46,345 bases of DNA from CAZJYI01 sp964550025 (GCA_964550025.1 CAZJYI010000089.1:1-46345); one strand, 5' to 3'. Shown: positions 34,780 to 44,046, counted from the stretch's first letter. The notes: generated by a model from the sequence alone, not told the origin. Made by a program: numbers and translations.

Positions 34780-35292
34780 ATGATCTACTTCTACATCCAA
34801 CCCGAACAGATCGCTATCAAGCGATTCAAGAATGGGCGGGAGATCTACTCTGCCATTGAACCCGCTCTCGTCGCCGTCATACGTAAACGCAACGAATGGC
34901 ATGCCATCGCGGCCGGCAGCGAGGCGAAGGCGGCCGAGTCAAGGCACGAAGCTCCCGTCTTCCTCTGTAATCCCTTCAGGACGAGGGAGCTTGTTCTGGA
35001 AGATGCGGACATCGCCGCCCAGTGCCTTCGTCTTCTGTACTTCGGCCCGGTCATTAACCCGCTGACGACACTGCTCCGACCGAAGATCACGATACACCCC
35101 TGTATTGAGCCGGAGCGGCCGCTGTTGGACGTGGAGAAGCGCAACTTCAAAGAGATTGCCATCCGAGCCGGTGCGCGTGCCGCGTATCTCTGTGAGCTCC
35201 CCACGATGCTGACCGCTCACATGCTCGAACGTGCACGCCGTGAACCGACACGGATCCGTAGAGACGAAGGACCAAGATCCAAGATTGGATGA
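34780..35292 (+). CDS. MreB-like protein reduced to one subdomain, 170 aa
   Basis: The product aligns along its length with the N-terminal half of MreB: IAIKRFKNGREIYSAIEPALVAVI (second-strand region), NPFRTRELVLEDADIAAQCLRLL, then RPKITIHPC and LLDVEKRNFKEIAIRAGARAAYLCELP, which is the DVEKRAxxEAAxxAGA-type block of MreB. The phosphate-1 loop (DLGT in MreB) is changed to a QPEQ-type sequence. The protein ends before phosphate-2 and the second domain, so it is unlikely to hydrolyse ATP or polymerise like MreB (about 340 aa). Whether this is a decayed gene or a real short form is open; the intact frame with sensible composition argues for the latter. Neighbours are small membrane proteins. Confidence 0.55.
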   Translation: MIYFYIQPEQIAIKRFKNGREIYSAIEPALVAVIRKRNEWHAIAAGSEAKAAESRHEAPVFLCNPFRTRELVLEDADIAAQCLRLLYFGPVINPLTTLLRPKITIHPCIEPERPLLDVEKRNFKEIAIRAGARAAYLCELPTMLTAHMLERARREPTRIRRDEGPRSKIG

Positions 35293-35389
35293 TGTCGCAC
35301 GGGCTCGTCTGCTGAATTCCCGATCCGGCAGGGACAATGAGAATGCGTGCTCGGATTCCGGTGGTGGCGAGGATCACGTCTAAGCCGCA

Positions 35390-35638
35390 ATGATCCAAAA
35401 GGAATGGCCACAGAAGTCACAGAATGCACAGAAGGGAGAGGACCTCTCTGCGTTGTTCCATCTGGATGCGGCTCTCCGAACACTCGGGACCGAGTACAGT
35501 GCGACGGTTACAAAGAGCACATTCGGGATCACCGTCGCCGTCACCAACTCGAGCACGCGTTGGGACATCAAGCTGGACCCGCAGAAGGGGAAGGGAACAT
35601 ACCGTGTCACACAGACAAGCGAGAGGACAGAGCGTTGA
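35390..35638 (+). CDS. Possible small protein, 82 aa
   Basis: The frame begins in a CACAGAAGT-type repeat (see 35409-35435), so its N-terminus may not be real. The rest (FHLDAALRTLGTEYSATVTKSTFGITVAVTNSS, then WDIKLDPQKGKGTYRVTQ) has the alternating pattern of a beta-rich soluble protein. The stop overlaps the TTG start of the DUF2809 gene, which argues for translation. I know no family for it. Confidence 0.35.
   Translation: MIQKEWPQKSQNAQKGEDLSALFHLDAALRTLGTEYSATVTKSTFGITVAVTNSSTRWDIKLDPQKGKGTYRVTQTSERTER
35409..35435 (+). repeat. Three tandem 9-base CACAGA units
   Basis: CACAGAAGT, CACAGAATG and CACAGAAGG follow one another. Similar CACAGA-type repeats are scattered between genes in many environmental bacteria, as far as I recall. 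Its position between the MreB-like gene and the DUF2809 gene fits an intergenic repeat. Confidence 0.5.
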
Positions 35639-36066
35639 GTCGGGAGCAGCCGAATACGACGACTGTGCCGCGGAACCGGCTGGGCTACGCGGCGGTCATC
35701 GGGGGAGTCGTTGCGGCGGGTCTCGCGTCGCGGTCACCTTTGGCAAAGCATCTCCCCGTGTTCATTGCAACGTATGCCGGTGACACGCTCTGGGCGCTGA
35801 CCGTCTTTCTCGCGCTGGGCTTCGTCTTCCCACGCGCCCGTACGGTACTGCTGGCGTCTGTGGCCATTGCCCTGTCGTTCGGCGTGGAAGTCAGCCAGCT
35901 TTACCACGCGGAGTGGATTGACGCTGTCCGGGCCACCCGGATCGGGGCACTGGCCCTCGGGTTCGGATTCAAGTGGACCGATCTCTTGTGCTACACCGTG
36001 GGGTGCGCAATTGGCGCAGCAGGGGAGATTCTGACAGGAACGACCACGTCCGAGGGAGGAGAATGA
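35635..36066 (+). CDS. DUF2809 membrane protein
   Basis: The 143-aa product fits the DUF2809 family: YAAVIGGVVAAGLASRSP, then YAGDTLWALTVFLALGFVFP, FGVEVSQLYHAEWIDAVRATRIG and GFGFKWTDLLCYTVG. The GDxLWA, ExSQLY and WxDLxxYxxG motifs are all present. It has four membrane helices and unknown biochemical role. The start is TTG at 35635 with AGAGGA seven bases upstream; the open frame runs further up, but that part is out of family. The stop overlaps the start of the epimerase gene (ATGA). Confidence 0.85.
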   Translation: MSREQPNTTTVPRNRLGYAAVIGGVVAAGLASRSPLAKHLPVFIATYAGDTLWALTVFLALGFVFPRARTVLLASVAIALSFGVEVSQLYHAEWIDAVRATRIGALALGFGFKWTDLLCYTVGCAIGAAGEILTGTTTSEGGE

Positions 36067-36872
36067 CAGGCCTCCGTGCACACCTCCTGCCTGCCATGAC
36101 TGACCGTGCGGATAATCCACGCCGCGTGCTCGTGACCGGGGCGACCGGGGCGGTCGGGGAACCGGTGTGCCGCTACCTCCTGGAACGCGGGCACTATGTC
36201 CGCGGTTTCGCCCGCCGTCCCTCGCCCGGGCTGGAGGACTATGTCCGGGGCGATCTGAGTGACGCCGACGCCGTGCACCGGGCGGCCGAAGGAATGGACG
36301 TCATCGTGCACCTCGGGGCCTATCCCAACCCCGCGGACTTCACCGACGTGCTGATCGGGCCCAACGTCATCGGTGCGCACAACATCTGCGAAGCCGCCCG
36401 CGAGCAGGGCATCAAACGACTCGTGCTGGCCAGCTCGATGCAGGTCCTGAACGGCTACGGCTGGCCCCGGCGCACGATCAAGGTCGAGGACGGGCCGCGA
36501 CCCGACAACGACTACGCCCTGACCAAGGTCTGGGCGGAGGCGATGGGCGACATGTACGCGCGGTGTCACGGACTCTCGGTGATCAGCGTGCGCATCGGCT
36601 GGCTGCCGCGCAACCCGCGGGAGGCCGACTTCCTCGACAAGCACGACATCGGCCCGGACTGCTACCTCAGCCACCGCGACGCCTGCCGCTTCCACGCGCT
36701 CTGCGTGGAGTCGCCCGACCCGCCGCCGGGCGAGTCGGTCATCCTCTTCGCGACGAGCAGGCCGGCGGCAACGGCGCGCATGGACCTGGAACCGGCCCGC
36801 GACGTGATCGGGTACGAACCGCAGGACACCTGGCCGGAGGGGCTGGGATTCGCCTGGAGCAGATCCCGGTAG
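36063..36872 (+). CDS. NAD-dependent epimerase/dehydratase, uronate-dehydrogenase-like
   Basis: The 269-aa product is an extended short-chain dehydrogenase. It has VLVTGATGAVGEPVCRYLLERGH (Gly-rich NAD loop, residues 22-30), DLSDADAVHRAAEGMDVIVHLGA, LVLASSMQVLNG (catalytic Ser) and DYALTKVWAEA (Tyr and Lys of YxxxK). The spacing and the PNPADFTDVLIGPNVIGAHNI stretch recall uronate dehydrogenases, which oxidise galacturonate or glucuronate to the lactone; other sugar substrates are possible. I start at 36063, where the ATG has a strong GGGAGGA and overlaps the DUF2809 stop; the ATG at 36096 is the alternative. It is the last gene of the plus-strand run. Confidence 0.85.
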   Translation: MTGLRAHLLPAMTDRADNPRRVLVTGATGAVGEPVCRYLLERGHYVRGFARRPSPGLEDYVRGDLSDADAVHRAAEGMDVIVHLGAYPNPADFTDVLIGPNVIGAHNICEAAREQGIKRLVLASSMQVLNGYGWPRRTIKVEDGPRPDNDYALTKVWAEAMGDMYARCHGLSVISVRIGWLPRNPREADFLDKHDIGPDCYLSHRDACRFHALCVESPDPPPGESVILFATSRPAATARMDLEPARDVIGYEPQDTWPEGLGFAWSRSR

Positions 36873-36970
36873 GACGGGCAACGGATCACACCCCTCCGCA
36901 GTTGCGCTCGCCGAACATCTGCTATGAGCTTTACCACGATGCCAGAGAACCGCTGAAAGAGGGGTCCGCA

Positions 36971-37235
36971 ATGAAGCCGAATAGCATCCTGAGAACCATC
37001 GCATGCCTTGCGCTGGCGTGCTCATCCTGTTCCGACGGGAGCCGCGGCGGCTGCGCTGTGGCGCTGGGGAACGCCCCCTATCGCCCCCTGCTGGAAGCGG
37101 ACGACCGTGATTCCGCACCAACCGAGCAGCAGAAACTATGGGCGCTCGCGACATGCGCGGTCCTCACTGAGTGCAACGGGGGCCGCCCCGAGGGGCGTGG
37201 CCTACTTCTCGTTCGAGTTCGAGCCGAAGAAATAG
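36971..37235 (+). pseudogene. Broken lipoprotein gene (DUF1266-like start)
   Basis: The ATG at 36971 opens a lipoprotein signal (ILRTIACLALACSSC, with Cys in a LALAC lipobox), followed by LWALATCAVLTECNGG. This pattern is like the start of DUF1266 proteins. Right after that, the frame runs into an unrelated reading phase, while another frame ends in GVAYFSFEFEPKK, a natural-looking C-terminus. So the middle of the gene appears to be deleted with a frame change. No function is expected. Confidence 0.5.
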
Positions 37236-37308
37236 GGCGCGCCAGCGGGATGTGCCCGGCCATCGGCCGGGCGAACGGGCTCTGAATGCTGCATCATGCG
37301 GGGCCGGT

Positions 37309-39456
37309 CTACCACTGTGCGACAGCGTACCGGATCGCGTAGAACAAGGCGACCGCCGCGGCGGCGAGCAGGGCGGCGGCCGCGGCCAGCGCCGGCCAAT
37401 TGTGAACACCGCGGGCGCCTTTGGGAAAGCGCGGCCGCCGTGTGAAGACCCGTCCCTGGCGGAAGGTCAGCCGCATGCGCGCGTTGATAGCCCAACCGCA
37501 TCCCTCGAGGATGGCGCTCAGATCGCGCCGGCGCAGCTTCAGGATGGCCACGAGCGATGCCGGCATGATGACCGCGATCACCGCCAGCAGTACGCCGCTC
37601 ACGATCTTGGCGGGACCGACGTCCGCGAGCGTCTTGGTCACGTAGGCGGCCGCCGAGCTGAGTGCGGCCAGGGCCACGCCGCCCCCCATCAGCAGTCCGC
37701 CCGCGAAAAGCCCGCGCGGCTGTGGCGTTCCGACCGCGGCCGGCCCCGCCGTAGCGGCGGGGGGCGGCGCGTCGAGTGCTGATGCCGCCGCCTTGTCGAG
37801 CCGCTTCTCGGCCGACGTTGTCATGGCCTCGATCTTGCCGGTCAGGATGCGGCCAATGCGGATGAACGGCGCGATCAGCGTTTCGCTGATGCTGATCGGG
37901 TTCTCCAGGATCTGGATAACGCGTGCGTCAAACTCGCCGCCTTTGACGTCGTGGAAGACGCCGCGCTTCCCGACGCAGAGGTTCCCCTTCCCGCCCGAGG
38001 TCACGGGCAGGGCCACGACGTACATTGGCTTCCCTTCACGGTCCAGGATTTCGGTGTAGATCACAAAGATGCTGCTGGTCGCCGCCGCCTTGCTGTGTTC
38101 GGCGTGGTTCTCCGCTTTGACGCTGAATGTCAGGTGGCGGCCGTCGATGATCAGCGTGCCCATCTCGAACGCCGCGCGGCTCTCCGGGTCGTACAGGTGG
38201 GGAAAGCTGACGAAGTTGTTCACCAGCGGGATCAGGTGTGCCTGGTAGAGGATGAGCTTCTCCACCTGCCGGATGTTGTCAAGGACGAGTGCGGTCTGCC
38301 GGCTTTCGGCCAGCAGGACGTTCACCGCCGTCGGATAGAGTTCATCCAGGTAGCCGCGGATCTTCTCTTCCCCCAGCTTCTCGACATCCGGCCCGGCCTT
38401 GGCATCGATCCAGCGGCGGTACGGGGCAAACAGGCGCAACACCTCCTGCCAATCGGTCGCGGAGAGCGTCTCCGCGTCCAGGCCGGGAAGACGCCTGATA
38501 ACGTCATCTCGAAGGCGCTCCACGGCAGCTCGGTAGCACGGATTGACAGGATCGTTCAGGCGAAGAACCTGTTCGGGATCCGGTTTGGCCAGGGGCGCAT
38601 TCCGCGTGAGCGTCTCAAGCGCCTCCCTGTCACCCAGGTTCGCGACCCCGAGCTCCTCGTCGCCGGGCAACATGTGCTCTCCTATCCGGGGGGCAAGGGC
38701 CACGGCCCGGCACTGGGCGAAGTACTGCGCCATCTTGTCCTCGAGCGACGCGACGGCCTCGAAGGCACTCGCCGTCTCCTCTCCGAGCGGGAGAATGGCT
38801 TCGCCGGGCTCGCCGCCGCACGTTTCCGCCTGCTCGCGCCACGCGAGGTGCTCCCTGCACTGCGCCAGGAACGCCTGCATCCTCTCTGCGTCGACGCCTG
38901 GTTCGCCACCGGGGTGCGGCACGCCGCCGACGGTGTCGAGAATATCCCGGAGAAACTGGCGGATATCCTCCGCCTCCGGCGCCGACGGCAGGATCACGCC
39001 GCCTTCACTGACCGGATTCTTCTCGGCCTCCCGTTTCACGGCGCGAACCTGCTCGAGGCTGATGGTGTCCGTCTGTTCCGCCTCCGTTTGCCGCAGGATT
39101 TTCATCGCCGAGGTGCAGATTTTCCGTCCGACCTCGCTGTTCGTATCGACTGCATCCGTTCGCAGGACCGTGTTGCCGGGCCGCACGCCCGACGTGTCGC
39201 GCAGAGCGGCGAGGAGCCAATCGATCGCCCTGCGAATCTCAAAGCACATGACGCGACGGTTCTGGTCGTAGTCGACCAGGGACAGGAACGTCTCGTCCAT
39301 GTTGAACGAGCCGATGGGTGCACCGGTGGCGAGCCAGTGCGCCTCGTCCAGGGTCCGGATATGTTCCAGATCGTCCGCGGTCCGGATGCGCAGATGGCAG
39401 GAACGCCCAAAGCGTTTGAAGTCCATCGTGCGGCGCGACGGTTCGGTTGCTTTCAT
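37309..39456 (-). CDS. Large membrane protein with three C-terminal helices, 715 aa
   Basis: The N-terminal ~550 residues are a soluble, mostly helical domain with no motif I can name. The C-terminal part carries three membrane segments: about residues 590-615 (GLFAGGLLMGGGVALAALSSA), 625-650 (GVLLAVIAVIMPASLVAIL) and 688-712 (WPALAAAAALLAAAAVALF). The first segment follows a proline/alanine-rich linker. The start at 39456 has only a weak ribosome site; an ATG at 39426 (MDFKRFG) is the alternative. It lies 18 bp after the zinc-ribbon gene on the minus strand, so the two are almost certainly co-transcribed and may act together at the membrane. Function unknown. Confidence 0.75.
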   Translation of the reverse strand: MKATEPSRRTMDFKRFGRSCHLRIRTADDLEHIRTLDEAHWLATGAPIGSFNMDETFLSLVDYDQNRRVMCFEIRRAIDWLLAALRDTSGVRPGNTVLRTDAVDTNSEVGRKICTSAMKILRQTEAEQTDTISLEQVRAVKREAEKNPVSEGGVILPSAPEAEDIRQFLRDILDTVGGVPHPGGEPGVDAERMQAFLAQCREHLAWREQAETCGGEPGEAILPLGEETASAFEAVASLEDKMAQYFAQCRAVALAPRIGEHMLPGDEELGVANLGDREALETLTRNAPLAKPDPEQVLRLNDPVNPCYRAAVERLRDDVIRRLPGLDAETLSATDWQEVLRLFAPYRRWIDAKAGPDVEKLGEEKIRGYLDELYPTAVNVLLAESRQTALVLDNIRQVEKLILYQAHLIPLVNNFVSFPHLYDPESRAAFEMGTLIIDGRHLTFSVKAENHAEHSKAAATSSIFVIYTEILDREGKPMYVVALPVTSGGKGNLCVGKRGVFHDVKGGEFDARVIQILENPISISETLIAPFIRIGRILTGKIEAMTTSAEKRLDKAAASALDAPPPAATAGPAAVGTPQPRGLFAGGLLMGGGVALAALSSAAAYVTKTLADVGPAKIVSGVLLAVIAVIMPASLVAILKLRRRDLSAILEGCGWAINARMRLTFRQGRVFTRRPRFPKGARGVHNWPALAAAAALLAAAAVALFYAIRYAVAQW

Positions 39457-39474
39457 GGCCGGCGGGAACGCGCG

Positions 39475-39912
39475 CTAGGCGTCCCCGTCCTCCTCCTTCT
39501 TCTGAAACTCCGGGCAGCAATCCGTGGCCTGGACTTCGCGGTCATGCAACCCGCAGCGCTGAGTGAAAGGGTTCACGACGTAGTGCTCGCAATACCGACA
39601 GTTTTTCTGACGCTCGTCGCCGGCAAAGATGTCGACCTTCTTCGATCGGTCCTCTTCGCCGAAGACGCTGACCTTCCTGGGAGCATCGTCCTCGCCGAAG
39701 ATGTTGACCTTCCTGGGGAGGTCGTCGTCAAAGATGCCGGCACGTTTCTTCTTCTTGAACGGGACCTCGTCCTCGTTCGCATAGCGGTGACCGCACGCGG
39801 AACAGCTCAGTGTTTCTCCCGTCTTCTTGAACCCGTCGTACACCGCTTCCCGCTTGAGCAGCGCCTCTTCGCCGCACGCTACGCATACGATTTCAACCTG
39901 CCCGAAGCTCAT
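39475..39912 (-). CDS. Zinc-ribbon protein with internal KVxIF repeats, 145 aa
   Basis: The product has an N-terminal CVACG...CSACG zinc ribbon (residues about 10-43) and a C-terminal cysteine/histidine cluster (CRYCEHYV, CGLHDREV, DCCPEF). Between them are three copies of a short unit: LPRKVNIFGED, APRKVSVFGEE and SKKVDIFAGDE. The middle is highly charged. The ATG at 39912 has GGGGAGA upstream. It is just before the 715-aa membrane-protein gene on the same strand. The repeats look like short linear docking motifs; what they bind is not known. No signal peptide. Confidence 0.8.
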   Translation of the reverse strand: MSFGQVEIVCVACGEEALLKREAVYDGFKKTGETLSCSACGHRYANEDEVPFKKKKRAGIFDDDLPRKVNIFGEDDAPRKVSVFGEEDRSKKVDIFAGDERQKNCRYCEHYVVNPFTQRCGLHDREVQATDCCPEFQKKEEDGDA

Positions 39913-39949
39913 GGTCCATCTCCCCAAGGCGGCCCACGGCCGCAACGGA

Positions 39950-40017
39950 AGTGATCAGTAGTCAGTTATCAGTGATCAGTCCCCCCACTGATTACCGATC
40001 ACTGGGCACTGATCACT
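39950..40017. repeat. Imperfect 31-base-arm hairpin repeat
   Basis: AGTGATCAGT-type words at 39950-39980 are mirrored by ACTGATCACT-type words at 39987-40017, separated by a six-base C-rich loop. Each arm is itself made of repeated CAGT/GATC words. It lies between the zinc-ribbon gene start and the lipoprotein gene stop, in a spacer of 173 bp. It could end transcription of the lipoprotein gene, though no T-run follows. Confidence 0.55.
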
Positions 40018-40085
40018 CACGTTCATTCTCAACAGCTCGCGCCCCATCTTCTGCGCAGGACGCGTAGAACCGATGGCGTCTCCCT

Positions 40086-40448
40086 CTACTGGTCGGTCAC
40101 CTCGGAAGTCTCGAAGCGGGCGTCCTTCAAACCGCCGGCGGTTTCCTCGTAACTGATCGTCCCGTCGACGACCCGTGTCTTCCCCCGGTCAAAGTACTCG
40201 AAATGCACGGCAGCGCAGACGTGCGGACTGTCGGGTATCCGCGTTACATCCTGCACTCTGAAACGCTGTACGTTCATGCCGGCCATGGTAATGGTTTCGT
40301 CTTCGAGCTGCAGCTCCTGGCCGTCGAGGGCCGCTTCGATGGCCTTGGGGTCCACCTGCACGGGTCTTTCCTTCCTACCGCACCCGCCTGCGATGCAGGC
40401 GATCGAAAGGACCAGAAGGCAATATGTTGCGAGTCTACGGGTGATCAT
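40086..40448 (-). CDS. Lipoprotein, 120 aa
   Basis: The product has a lipoprotein signal: MITRRLATYCLLVLSIACIAGGC with Cys at about residue 23 after an IAGG lipobox. The mature part (DGQELQLEDETITMAGM, DVTRIPDSPHVCAAVHFEYFDRGK) is a small beta-rich domain with no recognised motif. I start at 40448, where AGGAGA precedes the ATG by seven bases; upstream in-frame ATGs lack a ribosome site. It is exported and membrane-anchored. It stands alone on the minus strand between the hairpin repeat and the propeller-repeat gene. Confidence 0.75.
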   Translation of the reverse strand: MITRRLATYCLLVLSIACIAGGCGRKERPVQVDPKAIEAALDGQELQLEDETITMAGMNVQRFRVQDVTRIPDSPHVCAAVHFEYFDRGKTRVVDGTISYEETAGGLKDARFETSEVTDQ

Positions 40449-40557
40449 GGCCTTTCTCCTTAAGCGTTTCTTCATGTTCAGGGTTCGGGCCAAACCTGTC
40501 AAGCAGGGGAACGCGTAGTGCGCAATCCCATACCCAGTGGACTTCCGGGGCCGGACC

Positions 40558-43500
40558 TCAGGGCAGTAACCGGGCTGTCAGGCGGTAGTAGCGCTTGGGC
40601 GCGTCCGCGACAGGATGGACGACGGTTACCCGTTCCAAGCCGGGAGCGACGTCGGCTCGGGTCACGGTGGCGTCACCGGACCAGGGACCGTTGCCGGTGC
40701 GGGTTGCGAGGGATTGCCACGCAACGGGACCGGCGAGGGTCGTCGCGGTCTCGACGTCCAGGATCACGTCACGGCCCAACGGACAGGCAAGAGGGAAGGT
40801 GACGTGTGCTTCGTCATCGAGAACGTGAAGCACGACTCGCGCGCCGTCCGCGTCGTGCAGCAGTGGGTTCGACGCCCAGATGTACTCAACCAGGTTCGCG
40901 CGGTCGTCGCCTTCCTCGTCCTCGTGGGCGCCGGACGTCAATCCATAGTAGGCTGCGAACTCGGGATACGTTTCCGGGGTGAGGCCGACACGCAGCTCGC
41001 CCGTGACGTCGAGCTCGCCCGTGTGCCAGAAGGCTCCGGGGGGCAAGGGCGGGACGTCTGTCCCCGCGAACTCACCGGAGACCGAACCGGCGTCCCACGT
41101 GTCGAACGCCATCCCCGCCACGGGCGTAAAGCCGTTCAGCATGGCGACAGACAGGCGGCCGCCGAGCGTGAGGTGACCGGCAACGGCAATGCGGTCGTAT
41201 TCGGTTCCGGGAGCTGTACCGCCAAGCTCAACCTCCAGTGTCGCGAGCGGGCCGCAGCTCAGATCGCCGCCAAACGCCATGACACCCGCGGAGAAGCCGG
41301 GACGGGCATCGCCCTCGATGAACACGTGGCCGCCGCCCGAGACGCCGTTGCCCGACAGCGCCCCGAAGAACACGGCCGTGCTCTGCAACCCTCCCGCCGC
41401 ACTGACGTTGATGACGGACTGGTTGCTCACGTCGTCGTAGAAGATCGCGGTGGCACCGCCCGAGACGGTGATCAGGCCGCCGGGCTCGTTGCTCACGTCG
41501 CCGAGCACGTCATTGATGCCGTTCCCGAAACTCAGCGATCCGCCGTTGGCGAGGCCCTGCCAGAACCGCAGCGTCGCGTGGTGTCCCGCGATAGCGCCGG
41601 TGCCCGCCGCGTTGCTCACCTCTCCGGAAAACTCCATCTCAGCGGGCCGGGACGAAGTGCCGAAAGCCTCGATTCGTCCGGCGTTCATCACGGGACCGCT
41701 ATGCAGGGCCAGGCATTCCCCTTCCCCGGCGCGCAGCTCAGCTCCGGCGGGGACGCTCAGCGTGGACGATCCCATGTCGATGGCGCCGTCGCCGCGGAGC
41801 ACGGCACCGGCGAAGAGCACGGCGCCGTGCCGCAGGGTGAGCGCCGCACCGTCGCGTAGCTCGACAACCGACGGCCCGCTCCCCCCTCCGAGTACAAGCG
41901 ACTCGGCCTCCACAGGCGATGCCCCGGCAGGGACGTGCACCACCGCGGACCTGGTGACGACCGCTTCCGTCGTGCCGTCGGGCGGCGTGCCGTCCGTCCA
42001 GTTGAGCGCCGAGCGCCAATCCCCGCCGCCGGACGCCCACACGGACTGCGCTTTCCAGACGTACAGCTCAAAAACTTCGTCCGTGTCCTGGTCGGCGCGA
42101 TAGACGACACAGCTATCGTCGGGACTGAGCTCGAAACTAATGACTCTTCCCCCGCGCGTGAGAGCAGCGTTCAGCCTGACCGCTACACCACCCCCGACCG
42201 GCACGCCGTAGAGCTCGTTGACGCCGTTGGCCACCTGGTCGGCACGATAGAACACGCGACGACCGTCCGCGCTGAGCCGGTATCCGGGAATGACATCCCC
42301 AAAGCTCCCCATCGGGCCGTTCAGCTTCACCGGATCGCCGCCCGTGATCGGTACGCTGTAGAGCTCGTCGACACCGACCGCGTCCTGGTCAGCGCGGTAG
42401 ACGACGCGGCTGCCGTCGCTACTGATCAGGAAATCCTCCCACACGTCCCCGCCGGATGCCAGCGCACCATTCAGCTTCACGGACGCGCCGGCGGCGGCAA
42501 TCGGCGCGCTGTAGAGCTCATGGACCCCGGACGTGTCCTCGTCCGCCACGTATACCACGCGGCTGCCGTCCGGACTGATCTGGAATCCCGAAGTAACGTC
42601 CCCGTCCAGCGCGAGCGGACGGTTCAACTTCACCACGGCGCCCCCCGTGATCGGCACGCTGTAGAGCTCATCCCGTTCATCGGTCTCCTGGTCGGCGCGA
42701 TACACCACGCGGAGGCCGTCCGGACTGATCTGGGGCCCCCGGTCGACGTCCCCGCCGGCGACGAGCGTGTCGTTCAGCTTCACCGCATCCCCCCCCACGG
42801 TCGGCACGGCGTAGAGCTCGACGACATCGTCAGTGTCCTGGTCGGCGCGATACACCACGCGGAGGCCGTCCGCGCTGAACCGAAACTCGAAAACGTGTCC
42901 CCCGGTCACGAGGGCCCCGTTCAGCTTGACCGCGTCGCCGCCTTCGACCGGCACGCTGTAGAGCTCCTGCACGCCATCCGTATCCTGGTCGGCGAAATAG
43001 ACCACGCGGCTGCCGTCCGGGCTGAGCTTGTATCCATCCATAACGGACCCACCGGCCGGAAGCGCACCGTTCAACTTCACCACGTCGCCCCCCGCGATTG
43101 GCACACTATAGAGCTCATAGACGTTATCGGCGTCCTGGTCGGCATAGTACACCACGCGGGCGCCGTCCAGGCCGATCAGAAACTCATGCCACACGTCCCC
43201 GCCGGCCGCGAGACTCCCGTTCAGCTTCACCGTGACGCCTCCCGTGATGGGCACGCTGTAGAGCTCCTGCACCTCGTTGGTGTCCTGATCGGCAACGTAG
43301 ACCACGCGGCCGCCGTCCGGGCTGATCTTCAGGGAAGCAGCGTCTCCACCGTCGACAAGCGGACCATTCAGCTTGACCCCGGCGCCACCCGCGACCGGTA
43401 TGCCGTAGACTTCGTACACGCCGTCGGTGTCCTGGTCGGCGCGGTAGACGACGCGGCGGCCGTCCGGGCTCACCACGTACGTCGCGCTCACGTCTCCGCC

Positions 43501-44046
43501 GGTCGCGAGCCCGCCGTTCAGCTTCAGCTCCGCGCCACCGGTGATGGGCACGACGTAGAGTTCCCGGACCTCATCAATCTCCTGGTCGGCACGATAGGCC
43601 ACGCGAGCGCCGTCCGCGCTGATCTCAAAGTCCATCACGTTCCCGTTGACCGGCAGACTCCCGTTCAGTTGCGTTGGCGTACCACCGGCAATCGGCACGC
43701 TGTAGAGCTCGTTGACGGCATCGGTGTCCTGGTCCGCCCGGTACACCGCGCGGCTACTGTCCCCGCTGAGCTGGAAGTCCGACGAAACATATCCGCCGGC
43801 AGCGAGGATCCCGTTCAGCTTGACCGTCGTGCCGCCCGCGATCGGTACGCTGTAAAGCTCGGACACCTCGTCGACGTCCTGGTCGGCACGATAAACCACG
43901 CGGCGGCTGTCCGCGCTGATCCGGAACGCGCTCACGTCCCCATTGGCCACGAGCCCCCTGTTCAGCTTCACCACGACGCCCCCCGCCAGCGGTACGCTGA
44001 AAAGCTCGTAGACGTTGTCGGTCTCCTCATCGGCACGATAGACCAC
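40558..44046 (-). CDS. Propeller-type repeat protein, C-terminal portion (14 repeats, PATR-like strands)
   Basis: This 1162-aa open frame is the downstream part of a gene split by a frameshift near 44085-44105. It starts inside a repeat, so 44046 is not the true start. It holds 14 units of about 50 residues with the pattern RVVYRADQDTDxVxELYSVPIAGGxxVKLNG, similar to PD40/TolB-type beta-propeller repeats. After residue ~690 comes an autotransporter-associated strand region (PSVVELRDGAALTLRHGAVL, TGAIAGHHATLRFW), then a C-terminal section with AAYYGLTSGAHEDEEGDDRANLVEYIW, common in verrucomicrobial secreted proteins. The extreme C-terminus is not an outer-membrane barrel. Probably extracellular or surface-attached if expressed. 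Confidence 0.8.
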   Translation of the reverse strand: MVYRADEETDNVYELFSVPLAGGVVVKLNRGLVANGDVSAFRISADSRRVVYRADQDVDEVSELYSVPIAGGTTVKLNGILAAGGYVSSDFQLSGDSSRAVYRADQDTDAVNELYSVPIAGGTPTQLNGSLPVNGNVMDFEISADGARVAYRADQEIDEVRELYVVPITGGAELKLNGGLATGGDVSATYVVSPDGRRVVYRADQDTDGVYEVYGIPVAGGAGVKLNGPLVDGGDAASLKISPDGGRVVYVADQDTNEVQELYSVPITGGVTVKLNGSLAAGGDVWHEFLIGLDGARVVYYADQDADNVYELYSVPIAGGDVVKLNGALPAGGSVMDGYKLSPDGSRVVYFADQDTDGVQELYSVPVEGGDAVKLNGALVTGGHVFEFRFSADGLRVVYRADQDTDDVVELYAVPTVGGDAVKLNDTLVAGGDVDRGPQISPDGLRVVYRADQETDERDELYSVPITGGAVVKLNRPLALDGDVTSGFQISPDGSRVVYVADEDTSGVHELYSAPIAAAGASVKLNGALASGGDVWEDFLISSDGSRVVYRADQDAVGVDELYSVPITGGDPVKLNGPMGSFGDVIPGYRLSADGRRVFYRADQVANGVNELYGVPVGGGVAVRLNAALTRGGRVISFELSPDDSCVVYRADQDTDEVFELYVWKAQSVWASGGGDWRSALNWTDGTPPDGTTEAVVTRSAVVHVPAGASPVEAESLVLGGGSGPSVVELRDGAALTLRHGAVLFAGAVLRGDGAIDMGSSTLSVPAGAELRAGEGECLALHSGPVMNAGRIEAFGTSSRPAEMEFSGEVSNAAGTGAIAGHHATLRFWQGLANGGSLSFGNGINDVLGDVSNEPGGLITVSGGATAIFYDDVSNQSVINVSAAGGLQSTAVFFGALSGNGVSGGGHVFIEGDARPGFSAGVMAFGGDLSCGPLATLEVELGGTAPGTEYDRIAVAGHLTLGGRLSVAMLNGFTPVAGMAFDTWDAGSVSGEFAGTDVPPLPPGAFWHTGELDVTGELRVGLTPETYPEFAAYYGLTSGAHEDEEGDDRANLVEYIWASNPLLHDADGARVVLHVLDDEAHVTFPLACPLGRDVILDVETATTLAGPVAWQSLATRTGNGPWSGDATVTRADVAPGLERVTVVHPVADAPKRYYRLTARLLP

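Noticed and set aside
37951..39954. 667-aa open frame antisense to the 715-aa membrane-protein gene
   Set aside because: It is a GC-driven shadow of the minus-strand genes.
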